Shown here piece after piece: positions 35,668-44,346 of a stretch of DNA of 64,000 bases (position 1 is the first letter of the stretch; the number at the start of each line of letters is the position of its first letter). The notes below the pieces were generated by a model. It saw only the letters and a program-made list of their open reading frames with translations, made no database searches and had not been told where the DNA came from. This DNA is from Deltaproteobacteria bacterium (GTDB taxonomy: Bacteria; Desulfobacterota; Desulfomonilia; UBA1062). The stretch covers positions 55,242-119,241 of the forward strand of contig JAHDRW010000032.1 of assembly GCA_018433085.1 (NCBI GenBank). The letters are read 5' to 3'. The translations under genes were made by a program, and so were the position numbers.

Positions 35668-36252
35668 ATGATGAAAATCCCTGCACAGGAAATAGCCTTT
35701 GATTTTGACGGTGTCGTGGCAGACACCTTCCGGCTGTTCGTGGAGATCGCCAGGACGAACTACAATGTCTCGATCGAATATGAGGACATCACCGACTATG
35801 ACTTTCTCAAGGTGATCAAGATGGAACTGGACGATGCCATGCAGATCATCGACACCATCACCTACCTGCCCCATGAGATCGATCTGCCCCCCAACATGGG
35901 GGCCATGAATGTCCTCTCCCGGCTGGCACAAATATCGCCGGTGCTGCTGGTCACGGCGCGGCCCGTGGCCGAGCCTCTTGAGCGCTGGTTCAAAAGGCAC
36001 GCCCCGGAGCTGCCTCCCGGGCATATCAGGATACGAGCCACCGGGGTAAACACCGCCAAGCTCGAGATCCTTCAGGAAGAAGGGGTGCGCTACTTCATCG
36101 AAGACAGGGTGGACACCTGCCATCTGCTCGCGCCACTGGGGATCACGCCCATCATTTACGACCAGCCCTGGAACCGCAAGGATCACTCCTACCTCACGGT
36201 GAAGAGCTGGGACGACATCTCTTCGCTCATCAACTGGAACGGCATGGGGTGA
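35668..36252 (+). CDS. HAD-superfamily phosphatase/5'-nucleotidase-like protein
   Basis: The 194-residue protein has all four HAD motifs: I DFDGVVADT near residue 12, II LLVTARP, III a lysine in TAKLEIL, IV YFIEDRVDTC. Size and motif spacing suit the 5'(3')-deoxyribonucleotidase-like or UPF0655 small HAD group. ATG 35668 (GACGAGG upstream; a second ATG at 35671 is equally possible) is preferred over the in-frame ATG at 35584. Substrate unknown; cytoplasmic. Confidence 0.75.
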   Translation: MMKIPAQEIAFDFDGVVADTFRLFVEIARTNYNVSIEYEDITDYDFLKVIKMELDDAMQIIDTITYLPHEIDLPPNMGAMNVLSRLAQISPVLLVTARPVAEPLERWFKRHAPELPPGHIRIRATGVNTAKLEILQEEGVRYFIEDRVDTCHLLAPLGITPIIYDQPWNRKDHSYLTVKSWDDISSLINWNGMG

Positions 36253-36308
36253 GGCCGGGCGACAGCCCTTTTTCTCCCGGAATCCACTCCGGCAAAGGGG
36301 TGATGCGG

Positions 36309-37058
36309 TTATGCCTCTTCTTTGAAGGCCTTCTTCAGGGACTTCTCGATATAATCGATGTGCTCCACGGTCAGGGCCTTTGCCGCATCCGCATCGCGTT
36401 GCTCGATGGCTTCGTAGACCTTCATGAGCTGGGCCACGATCTCGTTGGAGCTCTGGTCGATTCTGGCGAGCTTCTTGCGGCTGTAGGGGAATGCGCCGGT
36501 GAGCACGTGGGCTATGGTTTCCCTCAAGTGCACGAAGATGGTGTTCTTCGTGGAGTCCGCCAGGATGTCGAAGAAGTCGGAGTAGAGCTTGCCCCCCTCC
36601 TTGGAGACAAGGACGTTCTCCGCGCCGATGTCGCTCAGGCGGTCTATGATCTTTTTGAAACGCTTCTTCTGCTCCTTGGACACGTTCATGGCGGCGAGAT
36701 ACGCCGCCTCCGAGTCGATGAGCCTCCGCACAGCGAGAAGCTCCCAGATCTTGTCGTGATTCACGGAGATCAGGTCTTCGATGGATGTCTTCACGTTGTC
36801 GGTGAGCGACCGGACATACTTGCCCTTCCTGTCCCGGGACTCGATATATCCCTTGGCCTCGAGCAGCTTCATGGCCTCCCGCAGAGAAATACGGCTGATG
36901 CCGAAGAGCTCGGTCATCTCCTGCTCGGAGGGCAGCTTTTCCCCTATCTTCAGCTTGCCCTGGGCGATGAGGTCGATGATCTGGTTCATCACCAGGGTGG
37001 GGATGTCGGGCGATTTTTCGATCCTGGATAATCCTGTCAGCTTGGTCTTCTTCACCAT
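36309..37058 (-). CDS. FadR/GntR-family transcriptional regulator
   Basis: The 249-residue protein has an N-terminal winged helix-turn-helix (about residues 18-80: KLPSEQEMTELFGISRISLREAMKLLEAKGYIESR) and an all-helical FCD ligand domain (about 100-235). Such regulators respond to small acids (lactate, pyruvate, glycolate, acyl-CoA). It ends the minus-strand group after the metallophosphoesterase. The region before its ATG (37059-37163) is AT-rich and holds GCATAT (37081-37086) inverted with ATATGC (37104-37109), a possible autoregulatory site. Confidence 0.85.
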   Translation of the reverse strand: MVKKTKLTGLSRIEKSPDIPTLVMNQIIDLIAQGKLKIGEKLPSEQEMTELFGISRISLREAMKLLEAKGYIESRDRKGKYVRSLTDNVKTSIEDLISVNHDKIWELLAVRRLIDSEAAYLAAMNVSKEQKKRFKKIIDRLSDIGAENVLVSKEGGKLYSDFFDILADSTKNTIFVHLRETIAHVLTGAFPYSRKKLARIDQSSNEIVAQLMKVYEAIEQRDADAAKALTVEHIDYIEKSLKKAFKEEA

Positions 37059-37163
37059 GTTCTCCTGCTTTGCCTCATCGGCATATGATAAAACTATATA
37101 GGAATATGCCCGTGAGATAAAGATATACTTATAATGCTTTGAAATACAAGTTTAAAATCGTTA

Positions 37164-37865
37164 TCAATCCTCAATGATGCACTTGGGGCGGAAATCGAGA
37201 TAATCGGCGGAGACGAATTCGAAGCGGATGCCGCCCATGGTCCGGTTGAAGCCGCTGTAGTCGAGGCTGCCCAGGTGCATGTGCCCGAACACCCAGACAT
37301 CACACCCGTATTCACGGGCCGCTTCCACTGCACGGCTTTCCCTGTCCTGGAGAGAGATGGGGGGGAAGTGGGTCATGACGATCTTCCTCTCCAGGCCGCC
37401 GGGCAGAGATGTAAGGGAGAGCCTGAGCCGCTCCACCTCCCGGTCCCAGATCTTGCCGTCGTCGGGCGTGGCGTTCTCCAGCTGGAGCGAGGGGTCGATC
37501 CAGAGCCTGGTGCCGGCGATGCCGGTGCCGCCGAACACCACGGAGGTGTTCTGGAGGGGGATCACGGAGGGAGGCAGGGCTTTCTTCACCTTGCTTAGAC
37601 TCGACCACCAGTAGTCGTGATTTCCCCTGATGATCACCTTGGTGCCCGGGAGCTCTTCGAGAAAGGCAAAGTCCGGGGCAGCCTCAACAAGCCGCATGGC
37701 CCAGGAGATGTCTCCGGGGATGAGCACCACGTCGTCTTCCTCCACGGTCCGGGTCCAGGCCTCCCTGATCTTCCGGGGGTGATCCTTCCAGGCAGGCCCG
37801 AAGATGTCCATGGGCTTGTCCACGGCAAAAGACAGATGCAGGTCAGCGATGGCGAAGATTCTCAC
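37164..37865 (-). CDS. calcineurin-like metallophosphoesterase
   Basis: GTG 37865 is chosen because GAGGAAG sits just ahead and the family starts exactly there (MRIFAIADLHLSF); the frame further upstream is inside ribF. The 233-residue protein carries the metal-ligand motifs in order: DLH, GDISWAM, GNHDYWW, THFPP and GHMHLG. It should hydrolyse phosphoesters with two metal ions; substrate not inferable. It overlaps the 3' end of ribF by 23 bases, indicating coupled expression. Confidence 0.85.
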   Translation of the reverse strand: MRIFAIADLHLSFAVDKPMDIFGPAWKDHPRKIREAWTRTVEEDDVVLIPGDISWAMRLVEAAPDFAFLEELPGTKVIIRGNHDYWWSSLSKVKKALPPSVIPLQNTSVVFGGTGIAGTRLWIDPSLQLENATPDDGKIWDREVERLRLSLTSLPGGLERKIVMTHFPPISLQDRESRAVEAAREYGCDVWVFGHMHLGSLDYSGFNRTMGGIRFEFVSADYLDFRPKCIIED

Positions 37866-38814
37866 GGATCTTCCTCTTGGCCAGCATCTCCCGGGCGGTT
37901 TTGCAGTCGGCGGCGATCTGCTCGATGAGATACTCCTTGTCGGCGAACTTGATTTCGCCGCGTATATACTCCACGAACTCCACGGTGAGCTCGCGGCCGT
38001 AAAGGTCGCCCTCGAAATCGAAGATAAAGGCCTCGATCGAGGTGCCTGTGTCGTCAAAGGTGGGGTTGTTCCCGATGTTCACCACCCCCTCCCACTCCCG
38101 GCCGTCCGTACGGATGTACACGGCATAGACCCCGTAGGCGGGAATGAGCTCCTTGTCGGGCCTGACGTTCGCCGTGGGGAAACCGAGTCCTCTTCCCCGC
38201 GCCATGCCGTGCACCACGGGCCCGTGTATGCGGAAGGGAAATTTCATGAGGCGGGATGCGCCCGCCACGTCGCCGGAGAGGATCATCTTCCGGATGCAGG
38301 TGCTGGAGACCACGGTTCCTTCGAACGCCACCGGCTCCATGCACTCCACGAAAAAGCCCATCTCCTCGCCGACGCGCCGGAGAAACGGGATATTGCCCTC
38401 AGCCTTTTTCCCGAACACGAAGTCGTGGCCCACCACCACGCCCTCCGCCCCGATCTTCCCGATGATAACGTCCTTCACGAACGAGAGAGGGTCGGTGTCC
38501 GCGTACTCACGGGTAAAGGGCACGATGACGAGAAAGTCCATACCCAGGCAGCGGATGGCCTCGATTTTTTCCTCCAGGGTGAAGATGAGCTGCGGGGTGA
38601 CGCCCTTGATCACGGATGCGGGATGGGGGTCGAAGGTGTACACCACCGACACCCCGCCCAGCTGCGCGGCATGGGACCTCACCCGCTGAAAAATTCTCTG
38701 GTGGCCGATATGGCACCCGTCGAAGTTGCCGATCGTCACCACGGGTTTCGTGAACAATGAAGAATCTATGTTGCCATGGTTCCTTATCACTTCCATCAGA
38801 TACATCCTTGACAT
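37843..38814 (-). CDS. ribF: bifunctional riboflavin kinase/FAD synthetase
   Basis: The 323-residue protein has the N-terminal FMN adenylyltransferase domain (TIGNFDGCHIGHQRIF, about residues 28-45; the HxGH nucleotidylyltransferase motif) and the C-terminal flavokinase domain (ARGRGLGFPTANVRPD, about residues 200-220). It makes FMN and FAD from riboflavin. Its start codon lies within the -35 region of the divergent tRNA-Leu promoter. Confidence 0.95.
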   Translation of the reverse strand: MSRMYLMEVIRNHGNIDSSLFTKPVVTIGNFDGCHIGHQRIFQRVRSHAAQLGGVSVVYTFDPHPASVIKGVTPQLIFTLEEKIEAIRCLGMDFLVIVPFTREYADTDPLSFVKDVIIGKIGAEGVVVGHDFVFGKKAEGNIPFLRRVGEEMGFFVECMEPVAFEGTVVSSTCIRKMILSGDVAGASRLMKFPFRIHGPVVHGMARGRGLGFPTANVRPDKELIPAYGVYAVYIRTDGREWEGVVNIGNNPTFDDTGTSIEAFIFDFEGDLYGRELTVEFVEYIRGEIKFADKEYLIEQIAADCKTAREMLAKRKIRENLRHR

Positions 38815-38836
38815 TTAAAAAGTGCAAAACTATATA
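38808..38836 (+). promoter_or_regulatory. sigma70-type promoter of tRNA-Leu
   Basis: TTGACA (38808-38813), exactly 17 bases, then TATATA (38831-38836), 33 bases before the tRNA. One of the clearest sigma70 promoters in the window; its -35 overlaps the ribF start codon on the other strand. Confidence 0.75.
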
Positions 38837-38869
38837 TGGGAATCACCTGATGATTTCAAGTACCAGCGT

Positions 38870-38956
38870 GCCGGGATGGCGGAATTGGCAGACGCGCCAG
38901 ATTCAGGTTCTGGTGGGCGCAGGCTCGTGCAGGTTCAAGTCCTGTTCCCGGCACCA
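38870..38956 (+). tRNA. tRNA-Leu (anticodon CAG), CCA encoded
   Basis: An 87-base class II tRNA: acceptor GCCGGGA/TCCCGGC, anticodon stem CCAGA/TCTGG with loop TTCAGGT (CAG at 38904-38906), a long variable arm typical of leucine tRNAs, T-loop GTTCAAGTC region, discriminator A and encoded CCA. Confidence 0.96.
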
Positions 38957-39163
38957 CACATTCACCCCGGCATTCAATACTGTATTTCCTCCGTTACTTA
39001 GCATATAATATATCCCACATGTGAAATATCTTGGAATGGGGTGCCTTTATCTTGCAGACATCCCTTGAACAGCGTGTCCAGGGGTAGGTCGCCGACAGCC
39101 CTTTCCCTGTGGCGAAAAAGGGGCGCCGAATAAGAAATCTCCCTTGAGCAGCAGACGGTGTCG

Positions 39164-39817
39164 ATGGAGAATCAATACATGCTTTCTGACGAAAGGAAAA
39201 ACGTTTTTGCACGACTCAACGACGACCAGCGCCAGGCACGCCGTGATGCCATTATCGACGCAGCCGAGGCCATATTCGCCGAAAAGCCCTTCACCAAGGT
39301 CAACATGCGGGATATCGCCAGGCTGGCAGGCATTTCTCCGGCACTCATCTACCGCTACTTCCCCAACCAGCAGCATCTGTTCGTCGAGGCCTTCCTCCGC
39401 GGGGCTCGCGACCTCGTGCCCGTCCTCGATGACTGCATCGGCGTTGCGGAACCCGGCCTTATCGAAAAGGTGGCCCGGATATTCATCGGCTATCTCACCG
39501 AGCACGAGCAGTACTTCAAGATGATGACCCACTTTATGCTGGAAGGCTCGGTAAACGAGGATCTCCAGGAAAGACTCAATGACATCGAGCGCTCCGTGCT
39601 CGACCAGTTCGACCGGCTCTTCGTGAAAATGGGCGCAGAGAAAGACGTTCGCGGGCTTTCCCACGCCTTCTTCGCCGCGCTGAACGGCATCCTCATCACC
39701 TACCGGCGGCATCCGGGGAGGACCCCGGACGAGGTCCGCGAGCACATGGCGCTCTTGGCGCGTGTTATCGCCCGCATCTTCGAGAACGAGGTGCGGTCCG
39801 GAGCTGCGAGGGATTGA
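39164..39817 (+). CDS. TetR/AcrR-family transcriptional regulator
   Basis: The 217-residue protein has a TetR helix-turn-helix at about residues 25-70 (IIDAAEAIFAEKPFTKVNMRDIARLAGISPALIYRYFPNQ split across helices) and an all-helical ligand domain. It converges on the acyl-CoA dehydrogenase gene, whose promoter holds a 23-base palindrome of TetR-operator size; control of that gene in response to an acyl-CoA is the obvious hypothesis. ATG 39164 was chosen; no strong ribosome site separates it from the nearby GTG (39158) and ATG (39179). Confidence 0.82.
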   Translation: MENQYMLSDERKNVFARLNDDQRQARRDAIIDAAEAIFAEKPFTKVNMRDIARLAGISPALIYRYFPNQQHLFVEAFLRGARDLVPVLDDCIGVAEPGLIEKVARIFIGYLTEHEQYFKMMTHFMLEGSVNEDLQERLNDIERSVLDQFDRLFVKMGAEKDVRGLSHAFFAALNGILITYRRHPGRTPDEVREHMALLARVIARIFENEVRSGAARD

Positions 39818-39975
39818 ATCCACCTTCTACGTCCGCCTCTTAAGGACTTTGGAGGGGGGGCGCATTCCCCTTAAGCCTGCGGCTTCAATAGGGTCCAGGG
39901 CCTGCCCTGAAAGGTCCATACCATCGAGTCCGGGATCCCTTTCCCTCCGTTCTCTCCCTGCCCCCGGCCTGTTTC

Positions 39976-41601
39976 TCACATCTCCAGTTCTTTCGCGGCC
40001 ATCTCTCCGGTGCTCTCCACCTCATCAAGCGCCAGATCCTGGTAGGCATGAAAGAACTCATGACAGAACGCGTCCCACCGCCTGCAGATGTCCATGGTCT
40101 TTTCGTCCATGACAAACAGGCTCGGGCAGGCGATGATCTCGTCCATTTCCTTTCCGAGCTTCTCGACGAGCTTCTCATCGGCACCGTCGAGCACGTGTCT
40201 CACGAACTCCGCAGGCCGGTACCAGGACGAGACCCGCTGGAAGTCGCGGTGCATCTGGGTGAGCAGGACATTTCTCGGGCCCTCCCAGAGCTCGTTGATG
40301 GCCGAGTCCCGGAACAACCGGGGCAGCGACGAGAAGTCCTCCATCACGCCGTGGCCGCCGAAGATGGACATGGCCTGCCTGAGCACGTCGGTGCTGTCCC
40401 ACGAGGCCGTGATCTTCTGGAGCATGATGAGCTCGCGCACGTCGAAGCGCTTCTTCTTCGTCTCCTCGGTCTCGTCGGTCGCCAGCCCTCCCTTAAGCCC
40501 TCCGGGCAGGACGAGAAAATCCCGATAGAGCCTGAAGGCCGCCGCCACGGTCCGATTCGAGAACAGCTCCATGGCGCGGAGCTGGGCTTCGAGCATGGGG
40601 AAGTTGTCGATCCTCAGACCGAATGCATCGCGGAACCTTGCATAAGCGCGGGCCTCCCTCACCGCCCGGGCCATGAACGCAGCCGCGGAAAGCCCCACCG
40701 TGAGCCGGGAATAGGTGAGCACGATGCCCACCACGTTGGCCACACCGCGGTTGAGCGGCCCTACCGGAAAGGCGAGAGCGCCGTTGAATGTGAGCTCGGC
40801 CGTGGTGAGCTCGGAGGTGCCCATCTTCCACTTGATGCGGTCGATGGTATAGCCGTTGCGGACCTCCTTTTCCTTGTCGCCCTCGAGCCATGACGGAACC
40901 ACGAAGAGCGCCACGTCTTCGGAACCCGTGGGCTTTGCCGTGACCACCGCGTAATCGGCGTGCGTGGCCGAGCAGAAAAACTTGGTGCCGTAGAGCCGCC
41001 ACTGCCCGTCTTCCTGTACGGCCTCGAGCACGTTGGCGGGCACGTCCGAGCCGCCCTGGATCTCGGAGAGATACTGGGCTCCGATGGCGAAGTCGCCGTC
41101 GATGCCCTCTTTGCAGTGCTTCAGAATGCGCCTGGTCTCAGGCGTGTCCGCGTACTTCTCCAGCAGGGCCACCAGTCCCTCGGTGCAGGTGATCGGGCAC
41201 GCGATGCAGGCCTCGCCGTTCTGATAGACCAGGTACATCTTGGCGAGCCTGAGCCAGGACGAGGTCTTTTCGGAGAAAAATGCCTCGGAGAAGATCTCCT
41301 TCTCCATGATCTCGGTCTCCAGCGGCCGCACGATCCGGTCGATCCGGTGGTTGTGGCCGTCATAGTGTTTGATGTACGGCCAGTACTCGGGCCAGGATAT
41401 CTTCTCGGCAAAATCCCGCCACCGGTAAGATACCTTCTCGGACATGCGCTCCAGATCACTGTGGACCGCATCCCACTCGTCTCCGCTGAAATGCTGGAGC
41501 ACCTTCTGGAAAAACGCGTCGTCGCGGTAATAGTTCACACTGCTGCGCCACGCGAGAAACTCATCGAAGCTGTACGGATTGTTTCTGTTCGGCACTGACA
41601 T
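39976..41601 (-). CDS. acyl-CoA dehydrogenase-family protein
   Basis: ATG 41601 follows GGAGGG; an in-frame start at 41640 lacks support. The 541-residue protein has the flavin acyl-CoA dehydrogenase fold: an extended N-terminal helical part, then GAQYLSEIQGGSDVPANVLEA (substrate/FAD-binding middle domain), WKMGTSELTTAELTF, and the C-terminal helical domain with IFGGHGVMEDF and ELWEGPRNVLL. Length and the EIQGGSD motif place it nearer the AidB-like/large acyl-CoA dehydrogenase branch than short-chain enzymes. A perfect palindrome overlaps its promoter. Confidence 0.88.
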   Translation of the reverse strand: MSVPNRNNPYSFDEFLAWRSSVNYYRDDAFFQKVLQHFSGDEWDAVHSDLERMSEKVSYRWRDFAEKISWPEYWPYIKHYDGHNHRIDRIVRPLETEIMEKEIFSEAFFSEKTSSWLRLAKMYLVYQNGEACIACPITCTEGLVALLEKYADTPETRRILKHCKEGIDGDFAIGAQYLSEIQGGSDVPANVLEAVQEDGQWRLYGTKFFCSATHADYAVVTAKPTGSEDVALFVVPSWLEGDKEKEVRNGYTIDRIKWKMGTSELTTAELTFNGALAFPVGPLNRGVANVVGIVLTYSRLTVGLSAAAFMARAVREARAYARFRDAFGLRIDNFPMLEAQLRAMELFSNRTVAAAFRLYRDFLVLPGGLKGGLATDETEETKKKRFDVRELIMLQKITASWDSTDVLRQAMSIFGGHGVMEDFSSLPRLFRDSAINELWEGPRNVLLTQMHRDFQRVSSWYRPAEFVRHVLDGADEKLVEKLGKEMDEIIACPSLFVMDEKTMDICRRWDAFCHEFFHAYQDLALDEVESTGEMAAKELEM

Positions 41602-41655
41602 GGGCTCACCCTCCCTCTTTGGCCTTGATCGGTATATCACTGGAGCATGTGCAAT

Positions 41656-41684
41656 ATTATAGAAGATTTCTTCTGGGGTGTAAA
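41656..41684 (-). promoter_or_regulatory. promoter of the acyl-CoA dehydrogenase gene
   Basis: On the minus strand TTTACA (41684-41679), exactly 17 bases, then a perfect TATAAT (41661-41656), about 55 bases before the start codon. The -35 box lies inside the palindromic operator, so a bound repressor would block RNA polymerase. Confidence 0.75.
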
Positions 41685-41698
41685 CACTGTTTACACCC
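41676..41698. promoter_or_regulatory. 23-base perfect palindrome, probable TetR operator
   Basis: GGGTGTAAACA, a central C, then TGTTTACACCC: every base pairs with its mirror. Size and symmetry fit a TetR-family dimer, and a TetR gene lies on the far side of the controlled gene. I saw no second copy upstream of the TetR gene itself, so autoregulation is not indicated. Confidence 0.7.
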
Positions 41699-41931
41699 TT
41701 GAGATGAAAATAACCGGGAACGGGGAAAAGCTCAAGTCCTGCCGGCCTTCTCTTTCGTTGTTTTTTTCTGCCGGCCTTGTTTATCAGGCCGAAGGGAAAG
41801 GATAATCCTGGACCGTCCGATCAAAGCTCAGACAAAACGACCAGGCGTCGTGGCCCCCGGCAGCAGAAACAGGCGGCCTCGCTACGCCCGGGCCGGACTG
41901 ATGCGAACCCTGGCATCCCGAACCCCCATCC
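41699..41931. other. intergenic region upstream of the palindrome
   Basis: About 230 bases between the operator and the end of the next minus-strand gene, with no supportable gene. CTGCCGGCCTT occurs twice (near 41737 and 41771), a short local repeat of unclear meaning. Confidence 0.35.
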
Positions 41932-42630
41932 CTATTTCAGAGGTGCCGCCTGCTCGCCAAGCCAGGAAGTCAACTCGTCCCCGATCGGGATGATGTAGTG
42001 GACGGGATAGGACGTCTGCAGGGAACTGCTCGAGAGAAACTCCTCGTACCACCGCTTCTGCACGGGAATGAGCCGGGTGAGGATGTGCGGTTCGGTCATC
42101 CCCAGCCTTTTGGCAAGCTCTACCTGGGTCATGAATACCAACCTTTCCTGCAGCCCGCTGACAAAATAGCTGAACATGCTCGCCTTGACGATCCGGATTG
42201 CCCTGCCCTCTATACGGCCTTCCCACTCGGTGGTCACCTGTTCTCCCGATTCCAGGCGGGATCTCAGCTCGCCGAATCCTTCACCGGTGATATTCGTGCA
42301 GAAGTCCAGGAGCTCGGCCTGGGTCAGGCTACGGGGAAGCACCCTGACCTGCCGGTAGGGCCGCACGAGGTACATGACCTCGTCGTATCCCTTGATGATC
42401 TGGAGCGAGCGTCGCTTGCCGATGTCGAGGAAGTGGCCGTTGACCTTGACCCCCCGCATGTCGTCGCGGGGCGAATCCAGAAACTTTATCAGGCCCTCAG
42501 GAGTCCTGGCTGCGGTAAAGGTGAGCGGAATCACCCCCATGATCGAGAGGGCCCAGACGATCATGACGAGAAAGAACCCGGCTCCCAGCACCCATATGGT
42601 TCGCGTCAGTTTTCTTTTCTGTTCAGCCAT
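41932..42630 (-). CDS. membrane-anchored hypothetical protein
   Basis: ATG 42630 (MAEQKRKLTR) starts a 232-residue protein with one membrane helix at about residues 13-37 (TIWVLGAGFFLVMIVWALSIMG), then a soluble domain of about 190 residues, predicted outside the cytoplasm, mixed alpha/beta (GHFLDIGKRRSLQIIKGYDEVMYLV). Family not recognised. It appears monocistronic. Confidence 0.6.
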   Translation of the reverse strand: MAEQKRKLTRTIWVLGAGFFLVMIVWALSIMGVIPLTFTAARTPEGLIKFLDSPRDDMRGVKVNGHFLDIGKRRSLQIIKGYDEVMYLVRPYRQVRVLPRSLTQAELLDFCTNITGEGFGELRSRLESGEQVTTEWEGRIEGRAIRIVKASMFSYFVSGLQERLVFMTQVELAKRLGMTEPHILTRLIPVQKRWYEEFLSSSSLQTSYPVHYIIPIGDELTSWLGEQAAPLK

Positions 42631-42804
42631 CCGTGCCCCTTTTCCATGCCCTGTCACTCAGACAGGAAGATGTCTCCCGCCGGGATCTGTCCCCATCCGG
42701 CACGCATCCGGATGAAAACCAGTCCCAGATCCCAAACGGGATTCCTTAGATACAATACCGCTCTTTTTATGCCATTGTATACCATAGTTAATTCCCGGTG
42801 CTAT

Positions 42805-42824
42805 AAATGTGAACCCGTCCCCGA
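42805..42824. repeat. second copy of the 20-base REP-like string
   Basis: Identical over 20 bases to 18287-18306 (core GTGAACCCGTCCCCGA), same orientation, ending next to the stop of the DUF721 gene, as the first copy also touches a gene end. Confidence 0.55.
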
Positions 42825-43220
42825 TCAGGAATCGATGAGCTGCATCACTACTTTTCTGAGCTTCGGATCTTTGATCTGCTTCACGTCTTCCGGATCGATA
42901 TTCAGCTTCACAACGGGCCGCTTTGCAGGCGTCCGCTTCTGATACGGCTGGCTTTTCAGAGAGAACCTGGCCTCGACCTTTCCCACCTTGATCCTGGTTA
43001 CCTTGTACACCTTTTCGGCCACGGCCGGCCCGAGGATGCCTATCTGCTGCACCCACGCCGGCGAGTCGCAGATGACAGAGAGCGTCCCGCCCTTGAGATG
43101 AACGGGCTCGGTGTGGGCGGCCAGCACGTCTCCCGCAATCTCTGTCCACTGGTCGCGGATCTTGATGATCTTGCCGAATCCCCAGCGTTTCCTGTTGAGA
43201 ATGTTTGAAAGTCTCTGCAT
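42825..43220 (-). CDS. DUF721 (DciA-like) protein
   Basis: The 131-residue product starts MQRLSNILNRKRWGFGKIIKIRDQW and continues with WTEIAGDVLAAHTEPVHLKGGTLSVICDSPAWVQQI, the DUF721 signature; the family includes the helicase loader/operator DciA in bacteria lacking DnaC/DnaI. A basic linker and a lysine-rich C-terminus (about 85-131) follow, a little longer than minimal DciA. No strong ribosome site marks ATG 43220, and a TTG 18 bases upstream in frame could be used instead. I cannot tell whether this is the essential DciA or a paralogue. Confidence 0.7.
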   Translation of the reverse strand: MQRLSNILNRKRWGFGKIIKIRDQWTEIAGDVLAAHTEPVHLKGGTLSVICDSPAWVQQIGILGPAVAEKVYKVTRIKVGKVEARFSLKSQPYQKRTPAKRPVVKLNIDPEDVKQIKDPKLRKVVMQLIDS

Positions 43221-43380
43221 GCGCTTATGATCAACCAATTCAGGCAAAATTGTCAATTCTTTTTCCGTTTCACGTGGTTTATATCGATTATTGAATAATA
43301 TCTCCCGGGATTGATCAATTCCGCCGGTCCCCTTCCGCCCAGTGCCCGTCAGGCAGAGCCCTGAGCGCCCCGGCCGTCCA

Positions 43381-44346
43381 TCAGCATGCCTGCCGCTCAT
43401 CCAGCAGGGCCACGAGCGCTTTCATATCCTCGGGCATTTCGGAGGTGAATTCCATCCACTGCCCTGTCTCCGGATGGGTGATCCCCAGCTTCCAGGCGTG
43501 GAGCATCTGCCTGCCCAGCCTCCTTACCCGCGACCTGACCACGGGGTCGGCGATGGTGTTGGCCCGTCTCTTCCCGCCGTACTCGGGGTCGCCCGCCACC
43601 GGGTGCCCCATGTCGGCAAGGTGAACCCGGATCTGGTGAGTCCTGCCGGTCTGGAGCGTGAGCTCCAGAAAGGAAAACTGCTCCCACCGCCTGATCACCC
43701 GCCAGTCGGTGACGGCCTGCCTGCCCTGCGCGACCTTGGAGCTCATCTTTTTCCGGTCTTTCGGGTGGCGGTCCATGAAGGTCTCGATCCGGCCGCTCTG
43801 CTCGTCCATACTGCCGTAGCAGATCGCCCGGTAGACGCGGGTGTGCCGGTGCTCCTTGAACGCTGCAACGAGGGCATCGTACGCCCGGGAGGAACGGGCG
43901 ACCACCATAACGCCGGAGGTCAGCTTGTCGAGCCGGTGCACGATCCCGGGCCTTTCCGGGCTCCCCACCCCTGCGATCTCGGGATATTGGTGCAGGAGCG
44001 CGTGCACCAGGGTGACCCTGTTCTCGCCCGCCCCGGGATGAACCACCAGCCCTGCGGGCTTGTCCACCACCACGATATCCCGGTCCTCGTAGAGGATGCT
44101 CAAGGGGATGTCCACGGCCTCCGGGCGGACGCCGGCCTCTTTTTCCCCGGTGATTTCCGCCTCGACCCGCATGCCTGTCTTCAGCCTGAACGAGGGCTTT
44201 CTCGCCCTGCCGTCCACCAGGGCCCGGCCTTCTTCGGCGGAGCGCGCCGCTAAAGCGCGGGTGACGCCCAGGCTGCGGGAGAGAAAGACATCGAGCCGGA
44301 CATCATCCTGCCCGCTGTCCACTATGACATCGAGCGTCTTTTCCAC
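43381..44346 (-). CDS. rluD: RluD-type 23S rRNA pseudouridine synthase
   Basis: GTG 44346 with AAGAGG ahead starts a 321-residue protein; the open frame further upstream belongs to the overlapping patatin gene in another register. It has an N-terminal S4 RNA-binding domain (RLDVFLSRSLGVTRALA, about 15-70) and the RluA/RluD catalytic domain with HRLDKLTSGVMVVA containing the catalytic aspartate, and TGRTHQIRVHLADMGHPVAGD. RluD modifies helix 69 of 23S rRNA. It overlaps the patatin gene by 25 bases. Confidence 0.9.
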   Translation of the reverse strand: MEKTLDVIVDSGQDDVRLDVFLSRSLGVTRALAARSAEEGRALVDGRARKPSFRLKTGMRVEAEITGEKEAGVRPEAVDIPLSILYEDRDIVVVDKPAGLVVHPGAGENRVTLVHALLHQYPEIAGVGSPERPGIVHRLDKLTSGVMVVARSSRAYDALVAAFKEHRHTRVYRAICYGSMDEQSGRIETFMDRHPKDRKKMSSKVAQGRQAVTDWRVIRRWEQFSFLELTLQTGRTHQIRVHLADMGHPVAGDPEYGGKRRANTIADPVVRSRVRRLGRQMLHAWKLGITHPETGQWMEFTSEMPEDMKALVALLDERQAC

